From: Tetragonia tetragonoides
Lineage: Eukaryota; Streptophyta; Magnoliopsida; Caryophyllales; Aizoaceae
Length of the DNA: 64,000 nucleotides
Assembly: GCA_038025085.1 (NCBI GenBank)
Contig: CM076140.1
Location: 37,261,501-37,325,500 of the forward strand
Direction of reading: 5' to 3'
Below the pieces are notes generated by a model. The model made no database searches. It had not been told where the DNA came from and was given only the letters and a program-made list of their open reading frames with translations. This document shows, one piece after another, positions 1-9,599 of this stretch. How positions within the stretch are numbered: the stretch's first letter is position 1; each line of letters starts with the position of its first letter. Made by a program: the position numbers and the translations under genes.

Positions 1-666
1 CTCTCAATTAGGGAAAAAACCACGGTGCGGTTCTCCACGCACTAAACAATAATCCACTATGATAATCAAGATTACAATCGGCAACAATCACAAGATCAAG
101 CAACAAGTAAACAAACTATCTTTGGTATTAGTACAAATTGACAAACTCTAACTCAATTTGGTACTCCCACAAAACCAAAGATACACCCACAAATACCTGT
201 CGATGATCGATCCGAATACTCTGATTATCTTCACCCGAACAAACCGAATTAACCGTGAACTGGAACAAACCTCTTTGGAGAAATACTCAATTTCTCTCAC
301 TCTTTTGTTTGTCTCTCACTCACTTGGCTCTTCCTTCTTTCGTTTTGTTTGGGCTTCCTTTTACTGCCAAACTCAATCACTCGGCAATTTCAAAAACAAA
401 GGGCTTGCCCCTTTTATATTCAATCATCAACAACTAAAGAAGACCAAAAGGTTAAGACCTTTTGTTTCCCAATCATCAACTAAAGAAAACCAAAAGGCTT
501 CAGCCTTTTTGTTTTCCCAACTTTTTAACTTCCTTTTTTTTTTTTTCTTTTTTTGTTTTTTTTTTTCTTTTCTTTTTCTTTTTGTTCTATTTTATTTTCT
601 TTACAAAACTAAAATAAAATAAAACACAACTAAATATTATTTGGTATTTGGGGCGTTACCTCAACA
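1..666 (-). repeat. 3' LTR of the TR-GAG element (partial)
   Basis: It matches 2199-2854 along its length and ends with the same ...CCTCAACA. About 106 bases at the distal end lie outside the window. One visible difference is a short indel near 105-118, where this copy has extra bases after AAGCAAC. A pyrimidine-rich run at 530-590 is shared by both copies. Confidence 0.9.
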
Positions 667-2007
667 AATCCTCCCTCGACCCAAATCACCAAATACTTCC
701 ACCTTGTCCGAGAAACGGACCTTCTTCTTGGCCTTGCTCCTCCCTACACAATGACCCTCAACATAGCACAAGTTGTTCTCCGCCTTCTTTCCTTGCACAA
801 TCAAAGTAGCACCACGATACACTTTGCACCACCTTCCCGTACCAATGTATCTACACCCTTGCGATGTCAACTCACCCAACGAAATCACGTTAACACGAGC
901 ATCGGTTACATACGTCACATTGTGGAAGGTTCTAGTCACACCACCATGGAGCTCAATGCGGATGCTTCCCATCCCTTTGGCCTTCATCTTACCACTCCCC
1001 ATGTTGATGTCACCATACTCACCATCTTGGCACAAAGTATCAAACATAGCATGGTCTCTACAAATGTGAACCGAAGCGCCGGAGTCCAACACCCAACTCT
1101 CTTGGCTTTCCTTCCCCTCATTGTTACTAGCCAAGAACAACTCCTTATTACCATCACAAGACATAATTACATTAGAGGAACCGCTATCATCATCAATTTT
1201 GGTCTTACCCATCTTCTCTTGCAGCTGCTTGAAACTCTTCAAATCATCTCTCATCTTTGGGCAACGACTCTGAATATGACCCTTCTCACCACAATAGTAA
1301 CACTCCACGTTATTAAAGTCTCTCGCGCGCGACTTCGACCTACTTCTCGGGCCACCACCTCTTCTCTCATGATTCCTCCCTCTTTCGGACACCTCCGCGG
1401 CTAGTACTCTATCTCCTCCATCACTAGGAGATACACCATCAACCTGCAACATCATCCGATCATTCTCTCTCAACACTGTCATTGCTTCATCTAGTGTAAT
1501 CTCTGTCCTCCCTACAAGTAATGTCTGCACAATTGGCCTGTAGGACTTAGGTAGTGAAGCCAACAATAACAATGCCTCCTCCTGATCGGAGATCTTCTCA
1601 TCTGCATTTCTCAACTGACATACTAGCTGGTTAAAGTTATTAATGTGATCCTGCAACACTGTACCTTGCTCCATCTTTAGCTGGTACAACTCATATCTCA
1701 AACAAAGCTTGTTAGTCAGTGACTTTGATGCATATACACTCTGGAGCTTATCCAACAACTTCTTTGGATCTGTCTCAGTCAAGTAGTTATACTTGATCTC
1801 CGGAGCCATAGCTAATCTAATAGTACTGACAGCTTTCTTCTTCTTCGATGTCCATTGGGCATCGGTCACCCCACTAGGCTTTGTCTCATCTAAAGCCTCA
1901 TCTAAATTTTGTTGAACCAACAAATCCTCAACCGTACTCTTCCACACAGTAAAATTAATTTTACCATCAAACAAAGGAATTTCAAATTTGGGCACACTCC
2001 CAGACAT
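661..2007 (-). CDS. copia-type gag-protease polyprotein, intact
   Basis: This 448-residue ORF would make the capsid-like GAG protein and the aspartic protease of a Ty1/copia retrotransposon. Residues about 1-200 are the helical gag region (UBN2/gag-polypeptide type). A zinc knuckle CYYCGEKGHIQSRC lies near residue 236, preceded by an arginine-serine-rich basic stretch. The protease active-site motif VLDSGAS lies near residue 306 with the catalytic Asp intact. The ORF ends with a basic KAKKKVRF segment. The start MSGSVPKFEIP is the usual beginning for this family and lies about 70 bases inside the primer-binding site. No nonsense codon or frameshift is seen, unlike every other retroelement here. 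The stop codon TGA falls within the first bases of the 3' LTR. The enzymes of a full copia pol are absent. Confidence 0.9.
   Translation of the reverse strand: MSGSVPKFEIPLFDGKINFTVWKSTVEDLLVQQNLDEALDETKPSGVTDAQWTSKKKKAVSTIRLAMAPEIKYNYLTETDPKKLLDKLQSVYASKSLTNKLCLRYELYQLKMEQGTVLQDHINNFNQLVCQLRNADEKISDQEEALLLLASLPKSYRPIVQTLLVGRTEITLDEAMTVLRENDRMMLQVDGVSPSDGGDRVLAAEVSERGRNHERRGGGPRSRSKSRARDFNNVECYYCGEKGHIQSRCPKMRDDLKSFKQLQEKMGKTKIDDDSGSSNVIMSCDGNKELFLASNNEGKESQESWVLDSGASVHICRDHAMFDTLCQDGEYGDINMGSGKMKAKGMGSIRIELHGGVTRTFHNVTYVTDARVNVISLGELTSQGCRYIGTGRWCKVYRGATLIVQGKKAENNLCYVEGHCVGRSKAKKKVRFSDKVEVFGDLGRGRIC
667..680 (-). other. polypurine tract of the TR-GAG element
   Basis: On the minus strand GTCGAGGGAGGATT directly precedes the LTR start TGTTGAGG. 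This is the expected primer site for plus-strand DNA synthesis. It overlaps the last codons of the gag-protease ORF. Confidence 0.7.
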
Positions 2008-2079
2008 CTTACTTGCACAAAATAATTCCTCCCTTCAACAAATACAGTAATTTTCCCACCACCGATCCTACAACCAAAA

Positions 2080-2091
2080 GCTCTGATACCA
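2080..2091 (-). other. primer-binding site, initiator tRNA-Met type
   Basis: The minus strand reads TGGTATCAGAGC one base inside the 5' LTR. This is the standard plant tRNA-iMet primer-binding site of copia and gypsy elements, and it fixes the element's orientation. Confidence 0.9.
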
Positions 2092-2092
2092 C

Positions 2093-2854
2093 TGTTGGGG
2101 AAAACTACGGTATTTACCCACAATCACAACAACAGATAATCGGAAAAATAAAGTGCAAGAACCCAAAATCAACACAAACAATTTTACGTGGAAAACCCCT
2201 CTCAATTAGGGGAAAAACCACGGTGCGGTTCTCCACGCACTAAACAATAATCCACTATGATAATCAAGATTACAATCGGCAACAATCACAAGATCAAGCA
2301 ACTCTATCTTTGGTATTAGTACAAATTGACAAACTCTAACTCAATTTGGTACTCCCACAAAACCAAAGATACACCCACAAATACCTGTCGATGATCGATC
2401 CGAATACTCTGATTATCTTCACCCGAACAAACCGAATTAACCGTGAACTGGAACAAACCTCTTTGGAGAAATACTCAATTTCTCTCACTCTTTTGTTTGT
2501 CTCTCACTCACTTGGCTCTTTCTTCTTTCGTTTTGTTTGGGCTTCCTTTTACTGCCAAACTCAATCACTCGGCAATTTCAAAAACAAAGGGCTTGCCCCT
2601 TTTATATTCAATTATCAACAACTAAAGAAGACCAAAAGGCTAAGACCTTTTGTTTCCCAATCATCAACTAAAGAAAACCAAAAGGCTTCAGCCTTTTTGT
2701 TTTCCCAACTTTTTAACTTTTTTTTTTTTTTTTCTTTTTCTGTTTTTTGTTTTTCTTTTCTTTTTCTTTTTGTTCTATTTTATTTTCTTTACAAAACTAA
2801 AATAAAATAAAACACAACTAAATATTATTTGGTATTTGGGGCGTTACCTCAACA
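2093..2854 (-). repeat. 5' LTR of the TR-GAG element
   Basis: A complete 762-bp LTR bounded by TGTTG and CAACA. It should contain the promoter for the gag-protease ORF. Antisense ORFs inside it on the plus strand are not coding. The five bases after its outer end are CCCGG, half of a possible target duplication whose partner is off-window. Confidence 0.9.
2599..2606 (-). promoter_or_regulatory. TATA box in the TR-GAG LTR
   Basis: The minus strand reads TATAAAAG, followed by GGGCAAGCCC. It lies within the 5' LTR in the right orientation to transcribe the element. The same octamer is at 411-418 in the other LTR. Confidence 0.6.
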
Positions 2855-3679
2855 CCCGGTCTCTAGGTTGATGTGGAAGTGTAAGGTTCCCCGTAAGGTG
2901 TAGCCCTTTTTTGGACTTGGCTTTATGTATGGTGAACACTAATCATATTCTGCTTGGATGTAATATGTCTCGGCTCGAGAGAGAGAGAGAGAGAGGGAGG
3001 GAGGGAGGAAGGGAGGAAGGGATGGATGGATTAAACCCAGGTCTGAAAAGTGAACAGAAGGGTATAGAGGGTGAAATCCAGGTTCATCTTTTCTTCTCGC
3101 CGGCAGCTTCTCACTTCGCCCTTCGCAGTCGCTTCATTTTTGCTACAGGAGAGAAAAAGGTAGAGAGGCTGGAGTATGAGTAAAAGGGGGGTGAGGGGAC
3201 ACAGTCAATTGGGTTGTAACCTTCTGTTTGCTACTGGAATTTCTTTTTAAAAGTTAAAAAATGGGAAGTGGCCCAATGTGGTATAGAGTAAAACAGCCAA
3301 ACTTCTTTTTCTAAACGGACATTACAGATATACATACAGTCACTTCAAAAATCAAATAAATTAGTACTTACAATTAATTGTATTTATTTTTGGAATTTCG
3401 TTAGGAAACTAAATTAAAGATCCATTTTTTAATAAATTAGCCGAGTTCTCGTACCCGTGTCCAAATTTAGGACACAATCTCCGAGTCCTAAATTTTGAGC
3501 AATGTCGAGTCCGACACTTGGATCCGCACCCAATTCCGATACTCGTACCCGAGTCCATGTAACATAGATGATGTGTTTACTGGGGTAGTGAGATGTGCCC
3601 TCGTTTGTTTTGGATTGTGATGTAGCTCTTATGTGGGTAGGTTGCTTGATGTTACAAGAGGATACTTGGGTGTGCCCTG
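2855..3679. other. non-coding interval with simple repeats
   Basis: No gene is supported. A GA-rich run at about 2979-2997 passes into GGGA/GGAA repeats up to 3025. An AT-rich stretch follows. At 3440-3560 there is a run rich in ACCCG/CGAGT words of the kind seen in degenerate transposon ends, but no boundaries could be fixed. Confidence 0.5.
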
Positions 3680-3965
3680 CTTCCACTTTTTAACATATGG
3701 AGATGAGGCATGCTGGGGTGGGAACGGGAAGAAGAGGAAGTTAATTTTTAAGTGTGCAGTTATGGTGGTACTTTGGTTTTTGTTGCTTGAGCGCAATGCG
3801 TGGGCATTTCCTGTGGTGTTTGATTTGACTGATCTAGTTTGGGAACATGTGGTGTATTTGGCTTCTAGGCCTAAGGCGTCTGGGGCATTTGGACGATCCC
3901 TCCAACGGTTGTAGTAATCTTAGTATTAGATGTTTGGATGAGGATTTCTTGTCCTCGACCCTCAT
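3680..3965 (+). pseudogene. LINE 3'-end fragment (degenerate)
   Basis: The translation around 3750-3910 contains VLWFLLLERNAW followed by a leucine/valine-rich stretch ending near LASRPKASG. This resembles the C-terminus of plant LINE ORF2 downstream of the zinc-binding domain (pattern W..WLERN..F). The rest of the element is not recognisable, and the Mutator-like element begins 35 bases beyond it. The similarity is weak. Confidence 0.4.
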
Positions 3966-3990
3966 AGGGTGTTACTTTTGTTTAATCTAT

Positions 3991-3999
3991 TAATAATAA
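3991..3999. repeat. target-site duplication, left copy
   Basis: TAATAATAA is repeated exactly at 4947-4955 on the other side of the Mutator-like element. Nine bases is the usual duplication length for Mutator-like elements. The AT-rich word has low complexity, which lowers its weight slightly. Confidence 0.75.
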
Positions 4000-4581
4000 G
4001 GATGTTTTGTTGAAACTACCTTCGTTTTTACACTTTTTGTGGGAAATTACCTTAATTTCCTAAATTTGTAGGAAACTACCTTGTTTTCAAATTTTTTTGT
4101 CAAAGACTACAATTTGACAGAATTTCGTGTAACGGGGTTAACTTTTCTTGTAAAAGACTATAGTGCCCCTCACTTAAGTATGTTGACTAAACTGAAATTC
4201 ATATCCCTCTCTTGACCGTATTCTCTCTAGCTTTCCCCCCCTTTTTTTTTTCCTATATGACTTTCTCTCTCCTCTTAGTTGCTCTCTCTCTCTGCTCTCT
4301 CTCGGTTTTTTGCTGTTGCTCTCTCATCTCTCTCTCTGACCTCTTCCTCTTTGCTCTCTCATCACTTACTATTTGTGCTCGACATTGTAGTAGTTGAATC
4401 ACCCATGCAAAAATATTAATGGCGATTGAGTGACGAAGATGCGGAGCTAAAGTTGTGGTTCTAGTGAGTGATGTGAGCACACATCCACGTCCGCAAAGAA
4501 ACAGAGAGAAGTCGAGGAGAGAGTGAGTCCTGTAGATTCGTTGAGGAGAGAGAGTAATGGCGACACAGAGAGAGAGAAGTC

Positions 4582-4629
<48 letters not shown>

Positions 4630-4946
4630 TTTGGGGGGGGGGTAGGAGGGAGATTAATGGCGGTTGGAGAGAGTAAAAATTCAAATGAATGATAATTATG
4701 GGATACATAAGAGGCACATGTTTGTTGGTTAATAACTACGCACGTGACAGGCACAGGCTAGGGGAGTAGATTGGTGAAATCAAATGTTATAAGGCAAAGT
4801 TAACCCCGTCACACGAAGTTCCTGTCAATTGGTAGTTTTTGACAAAAAAAAAAAATGGAAAAAAAGTAGTTCCCCACAAATTTAAGAAAGTAAGGTAGTT
4901 TCCCACAAAAAGTATAAAAACGAAGGTAGTTTTCAACAAAAAATCC
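4000..4946. mobile_element. Mutator-like non-autonomous DNA element (MULE type), 947 bp
   Basis: Long terminal inverted repeats of about 150 bp face each other. The left end reads GGATGTTTTGTTGAAACTACC and the reverse complement of the right end reads GGATTTTTTGTTGAAAACTA. Homology continues through blocks reading GTGGGAAAYTACCTTA and GACGGGGTTAACTT. A 9-bp duplication flanks it. The interior has no transposase. It contains CT-rich sequence at 4260-4370 and a long GA microsatellite at 4583-4626. The antisense ORF full of Leu-Ser repeats is a product of that microsatellite. Confidence 0.85.
4583..4626. repeat. (GA)n microsatellite
   Basis: An uninterrupted GA dinucleotide run inside the Mutator-like element, followed by a G-run at 4634-4642. 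Confidence 0.95.
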
Positions 4947-5096
4947 TAATAATAATGTACTTATTCTGATAAAAAAAGAAAAAGTAGAAGCCTAAAATTC
5001 TAAAATAGAGCAAATATAATGCTCTTAGTATATGCTGCAAACAGGGATACCTTCAGCTAAATGGTTCAAAGAAACTAGATGGGAACATATAATCAG

Positions 5097-5622
5097 AATG
5101 ATGTTTCCAGTTTCTCTTGCCTGATTGCATTTATTAAAATACTACTCAGAAATTGCATCTATTGATTTACATCTGATGTGTCTCAAAAATTGTCTAATAT
5201 GTGTGATTTATTGTTGTCCTGGCTTTTGTTCACTAAAAGGTGATGTGTTTGCGTATGGAGTTGTGCTGTTGGGTTTGATCTCCAAAAGAGTTTTCAATGC
5301 TGAGAAGGATTCAGTATTTGTTAATAAGTGGGCTGAGGAAGAGGATTCAGTATTTGTTAATAAGTGGGCTGAGGAAGAGTACACTCGAAAGTGGAAACTG
5401 GGTGAAAGGTGTCCGTCGCTTGTTGATGAAAGCTTAAAATCACATCCTTACTACTGTGCAGCTGATGATTGCTGGATTACAGAGTTGGCTATGCAATGCA
5501 TCAAATATCAGTATGATGATCGCCCTAAAATTCACGAAGTAGTTAAAATACTGGGGACTTTAGAGGTTGTTCGTGACCACGGTGATGAAATCGGTGTGGA
5601 AAAGATGCTGCGAAGACTGTGA
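5097..5622 (+). pseudogene. protein kinase C-lobe fragment (receptor-like kinase type)
   Basis: The reading frame from about 5221 to 5622 encodes the C-terminal half of a plant Ser/Thr kinase. It starts with SLKGDVFAYGVVLLGLISK (subdomain IX, usually SDVYSFGVVLLE) and ends with the DRPKIHEVVKIL segment (subdomain XI). The catalytic loop, DFG motif and ATP site are missing, so it cannot be an active kinase. An exact 36-bp in-frame duplication (5308-5343 and 5344-5379) doubles the peptide DSVFVNKWAEEE. The upstream sequence matches an intron at 25080-25186, but here the acceptor AG is lost: it reads CCTGG where the other copy has CAGGG. No 5' exons are nearby. Confidence 0.75.
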
Positions 5623-7229
5623 TATAAAACTCGACTCAGATATAGTTATGTTGAACATCGGTGAGTAGGTTTCTGGAACATATATTTGGTAGCTTAGTCG
5701 GTGAATAGGTTTTTCTGGTTGTTAACTTCAGAGGGCCCATAGATTAGTTAAGCAAAGCTTGGACACCCATGTTATCTAAAAACAAAAAAGTTATTGAGCA
5801 ACTTAGAATTGACGATCATTGTCTAAAGAGTGGAAGATATATTGCTGAGTTGCTGTAAATTTTAATCTTATTGAGCAGCTGAGAATTGACGATCATTGTC
5901 TAAAGAATATATTTTCGCACACGTAATTTAACACGTGGAATTTTTTTGATGTTGGTCTTTCTTTTGGTAATATTATTTTGGAAAATTGGCTCTGAGTAAT
6001 ATGAAGTTTTACGCATGTGCTGAATATTATCCCAACTTGTTATATACAATTTAATAATCATTGGCAACTTATGTGCTAATAATAAGTCCCGAATAAACAA
6101 AGTCAGTTCACCGTTACTTTTGTGCTAAAATATCACTTATGTCCTTTTATTTGCTATGCCCCTCTCTCACTCCATTTTCTCTCTACTCATCTCTCCAGCC
6201 ACCAGTAGGCCTACCACCACTCTCCTTCACCACCACCACCGGTAAACCCTCTTCTAAAAATTCTCTCTCCTCAGATATCCCCAACTTTCCTAATTGATCA
6301 CATCTCCAATATCCCCAATTCTCCTGAAATATCCCCAACTTTCCCATTCTCTTCGATTGTTTGTCCTATGTGGTGATATAACAAAGATAAATACAGAGAA
6401 ACAATATGAGTTCAAGGCCCATCATAATTGCAATTTGCACTGACGAAAACTCAACGAAGTCACCATAACCATTTCCATCACTCACTCTTCATTTGGGTTT
6501 GAAAATTGATTTGGGGGATTTTGGATATTTACAATAAATTTTTAAAAATTAAAGGGAATTAACTAAAGATGAAAGAATGAAAATAAATTTTTTTAGGGGT
6601 TTTAGCCTTTTTGGGTCATTGCTGGTAAGTGACAGGGAGAGGGGGTTGTCAAGGTGGCGGTTGGTGGAGCCGTGGAGGGCTGAGATGTGGTGTTGGATAT
6701 ATTTTCTGCCTAAATATTTTCACTTGTTCATATTCATTCTTCAATCTTTTCAGTTATTATTGCTTTCTTAGAGTAATTTGAATTCTTTTTCACATCTAGG
6801 TTCACCTTACTATGGGAGAGAGAAAGCAATTTGCAGACGTTCAAATATCATTATAAGGTTAACCATGTAATTAAGTTGCCAATACTGGAAATGTTTTTTA
6901 AAAACAACTCTGTAGCCTTGGTAACAGAAGACCTAACGTCGTGTCGACCATAATTTGGGTTTGGTGCAATTTGTAAAGCGGATTATTGTGTGAACTCGCT
7001 AATGGTTCAATTATTTGCAACAAGGTTTCCTAACTAGTAAGAATAGATAGAACGTAGTATAATGGGATAACCAATGTCTGAGATTTAGGGTTTGGTGATG
7101 TATGTAACCGATCTAAACTATTTTTAATTTTTACCAATCAAATTTCTTTAGGGTCTTACTTAAAGGTTCAATGAATTTTTGTGAATTTTGTAAGGGTGCA
7201 ATTCCTTTTCGGAGCTAATGAAGAAATAG
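5623..7229. other. non-coding interval
   Basis: No gene is supported. A direct repeat of about 35 bp (GAATTGACGATCATTGTCTA) occurs at about 5808 and 5884. A proline/histidine-codon-like CCACCA run is at 6215-6245. Short ORFs here lack recognisable motifs. The sequence looks like diverged repeat or intergenic DNA. Confidence 0.5.
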
Positions 7230-7890
7230 TACACCGATGAAGGTTGTTTATGAACTGAAAGGATATGAGCGCACCTTTGTTTGGACTATGGTATTGGATA
7301 GGCTGAACACACATGATATGCTACAGTGGAAGCGACAGGGGTGGGCATTATTAGTTTATCATCAGACGTGCTTGATGTGTCACCAAGAAAGTGAGAGTTG
7401 TTTGTATTTGTTTGTGTTGTGTGATTTTGCCAGCTCAGCTTGAGATAGATTGTTTCATGGGGATCAATTTGCTTGCCCGGCTACGATTGGACAGAATCTG
7501 GAGATGCATATTTTGTACATATGGGGCGAAGGAAAGAGGGCAACTTATTGTGGTGTTGCTTGTGTATGGCTATCTTTTGGTGTCTTTGGTTATAGAGGAA
7601 CACGAGCGTCTTTAATCTTTAGTATATAATCAATCTTTCCCTTTAAAATGGGGAGAAAAGAACTCAACATCTACATAATATGCTGATTGCTAGGCTGGGA
7701 AGCTGAGGAGCCCACCTCCTTAACCATTTTAGTGAGTCTTGGGATCCTTGAAATTGGACAGGAAATTCTTCTGGGGTATCCATGTGTAAACTCTTCCTTA
7801 ACCATCTTAGCTGATCTTCACAAATCTCTTTTTCCTAGCCTTCTTGTACCGTGGATTGTTCACTTTTTGTTCAATAAATGAAGTTTTGTT
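7230..7890 (+). pseudogene. LINE ORF2 3' fragment (zinc-binding region)
   Basis: Residues from about 7261 read FVWTMVLDRLNTHDMLQ, followed by CLMCHQESES and a run to CDFASSA. This is the pattern of the zf-RVT domain at the end of plant LINE ORF2 (W..L..RLNT.D.L, C..C..E...HLF). A second segment near 7552-7607, in another frame, reads FWCLWL then RNTSVFN, which is the following W.LW.ERN.R.F block. Frameshifts and a stop separate them. An AATAAA-type 3' end is at about 7873. It is 5'-truncated. Confidence 0.65.
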
Positions 7891-8345
7891 TTAGTAATTA
7901 GTATAAGAAAAGGATATAAGATCATCCTTTTGTGGTCTTTCAAATCTCGAATGATCTTCAGTTGATCTTGTTTTTATCTATTTCTGAGGCTCATGATCTT
8001 TTCAGTTGCATTACCATCTAACTCGAAGGCATTGAGTAGCCATTCCCTGCTCACATCAAAACTTTCTTATTCACTGTATATGGAATTAGAGTTCCTCTTT
8101 GACAGCATGTGGTAATATAACCCATGCCATTGAAGTATTGAACTGCCAAGATATGCATACAGGATATCCCTTTTTTTATTTTTTTATTTTTTTTTATTTT
8201 ATGATAGCAGAGCCCTCAGTAGGACAGGTAGCCACTGCATGGATCTAACCACATCCACCTCATAATGAGCCACCCTGCAGTCAAAAGTCGAAATTATTTT
8301 AGTGGTCTTAGTGTATAACTTAAACAAACTGTCATACCTGATACA
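7891..8345. other. non-coding interval
   Basis: AT-rich with a T/A-rich run at 8169-8203. No gene or repeat boundary could be supported. Confidence 0.5.
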
Positions 8346-9590
8346 TATTACTTTTTGGGAGTATTGTTTTTTTTATTATTTATAATTATTGTATCTTTTA
8401 TTAGTAATTACATATGCTATCAAAACAATAACAATCTTACGAATACACCATCAAGTGCTTGGACATCGCCGAAAACACAAACAGGGACAACAGGTATGCA
8501 GTCATAGAAGCTCCTACACCATTACAAGATTTAGACTCAAACACCACAATTTCTTGCATAACTACTACTAGGTCAGTGAGACACGCTGTAAACACGACCA
8601 TCAGCTCCACAACTCACACCATAAATCACTGACACCACCCAAAAGAGATAGAACACTCCAAGTTACAACCAAGCCAGCAAATCATTCACTCTACACAAAC
8701 CTTGCTTGGTCAAACTGTCAGTAACTTCATTAGCGCTACGACTCCTGTGCACTATCTTCAAACTAGGCCATCAGCTCTTAGTCCTTCTAATGAACTTAAG
8801 ATTGAAACAGACTTCCCATAATCCCCCTTCAGATTCATTTCTCCAACGAACTGTATTAGCTGAGTTTGATTCCACTACAACATCGAAGTATAACAACCAT
8901 TCCCTTGAGAGCGTCTCCTGGATTGCTTTGGAAATGGCCAGAACTTCCACCAGATTAATTTCCCCGAAAAAAGCACAACACGAAAATATGCATCTGAAGT
9001 TTTCCTTCCAATCCCTTGACACTCCCCTATGGCCCCTCTCCCATCTTTATTCAATGCGTCAACATTCCACTTCACACAATCACTAGGTCGAGCTTCCCAT
9101 CTGATTACTGGCTTAGAAATGGATTTGGGGATAATGAAAAATTTAAGACAAAAAGGAGTTCTACTGACCTGTTGTGGGGAGTAGGGAAAAGAATTATCCC
9201 AGAGCTTTAGCCACCAACCAACACGTAAGAGCCCTAGTTCAAAGATTTCTTTGCTCGCACAACGCTTATCATCAAATAGTCTTGAATTCCTATATTTCCA
9301 TAAAGTCCAGACCATAGCAAAGAGGAATGTAATCCAAACCTCTCTGAATTGAGAACCTTCAATAATATGACACCACTTCATCATATGGTCAGGTGCACAC
9401 CATTTAACCCCTCACAAGTTGAGCCACTTGTTCCATACTTCTCTCGCAGTTTTACAGTGAATAAAAATATGGTTTCAGCTCTGTTCACCAGCCTCACACA
9501 TCACGCATAAGGGATCATTTATGCACTTAAAACCCAATTTAATCAGATGATCCTTTGTTTCAATTCTCCCTATTTGGGAGTTTAATTAAT
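8346..9590 (-). pseudogene. 5'-truncated LINE, zinc-binding and RNase H domains
   Basis: Reading the minus strand from about 9580, the order is LPNRE, then LGFKCINDPLCVMCEAGEQ (zf-RVT), then AMVWTLWKYRNSRLF. Next comes an RNase H domain of the plant LINE type: VKWNVDALNK near 9064, then EINLVEVLAISKAIQE and VVVESNSANTV in a shifted frame at 8840-8960. Stops and at least one frameshift break it. The 3' untranslated part runs left to an AATAAA signal and A-rich tail near 8350-8400. It sits head-to-head with the next LINE, which starts at about 9600. Confidence 0.75.
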
Positions 9591-9599
9591 GAAGTTTGC

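Larger units (their letters stand above)
1..2854 (-). mobile_element. Ty1/copia-type LTR element with gag-protease only (TR-GAG-like)
   Basis: The two direct repeats at 1-666 and 2093-2854 begin TGTTG and end CAACA. They flank an internal region of only about 1.4 kb. On the minus strand the order is LTR, primer-binding site, gag-protease ORF, polypurine tract, LTR. No integrase, reverse transcriptase or RNase H is present, yet the single ORF is open from end to end and the LTRs are nearly identical by eye. This matches the known non-autonomous class of terminal-repeat elements that carry only GAG, and it would need enzymes supplied in trans. The left LTR runs off the window, so the target-site duplication cannot be checked. 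An internally deleted full-length element is the alternative. Confidence 0.85.

Noticed and set aside
158..622. Long plus-strand ORF in the left LTR (and its twin at 2346-2810)
   Set aside because: It lies in an LTR, antisense to the element, and consists largely of Phe/Leu/Ser from the pyrimidine-rich run. The duplication reflects the LTR pair.
751..1404. 217-codon plus-strand ORF
   Set aside because: It is the shadow of the intact gag-protease ORF on the other strand.
3429..3686. ORF and ACCCG-rich stretch
   Set aside because: No boundaries, inverted ends or target duplication could be fixed. It is too degenerate to call an element.
4253..4754. Minus-strand ORFs with long Leu-Ser repeats
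   Set aside because: They are produced by translating the GA microsatellite within the Mutator-like element.
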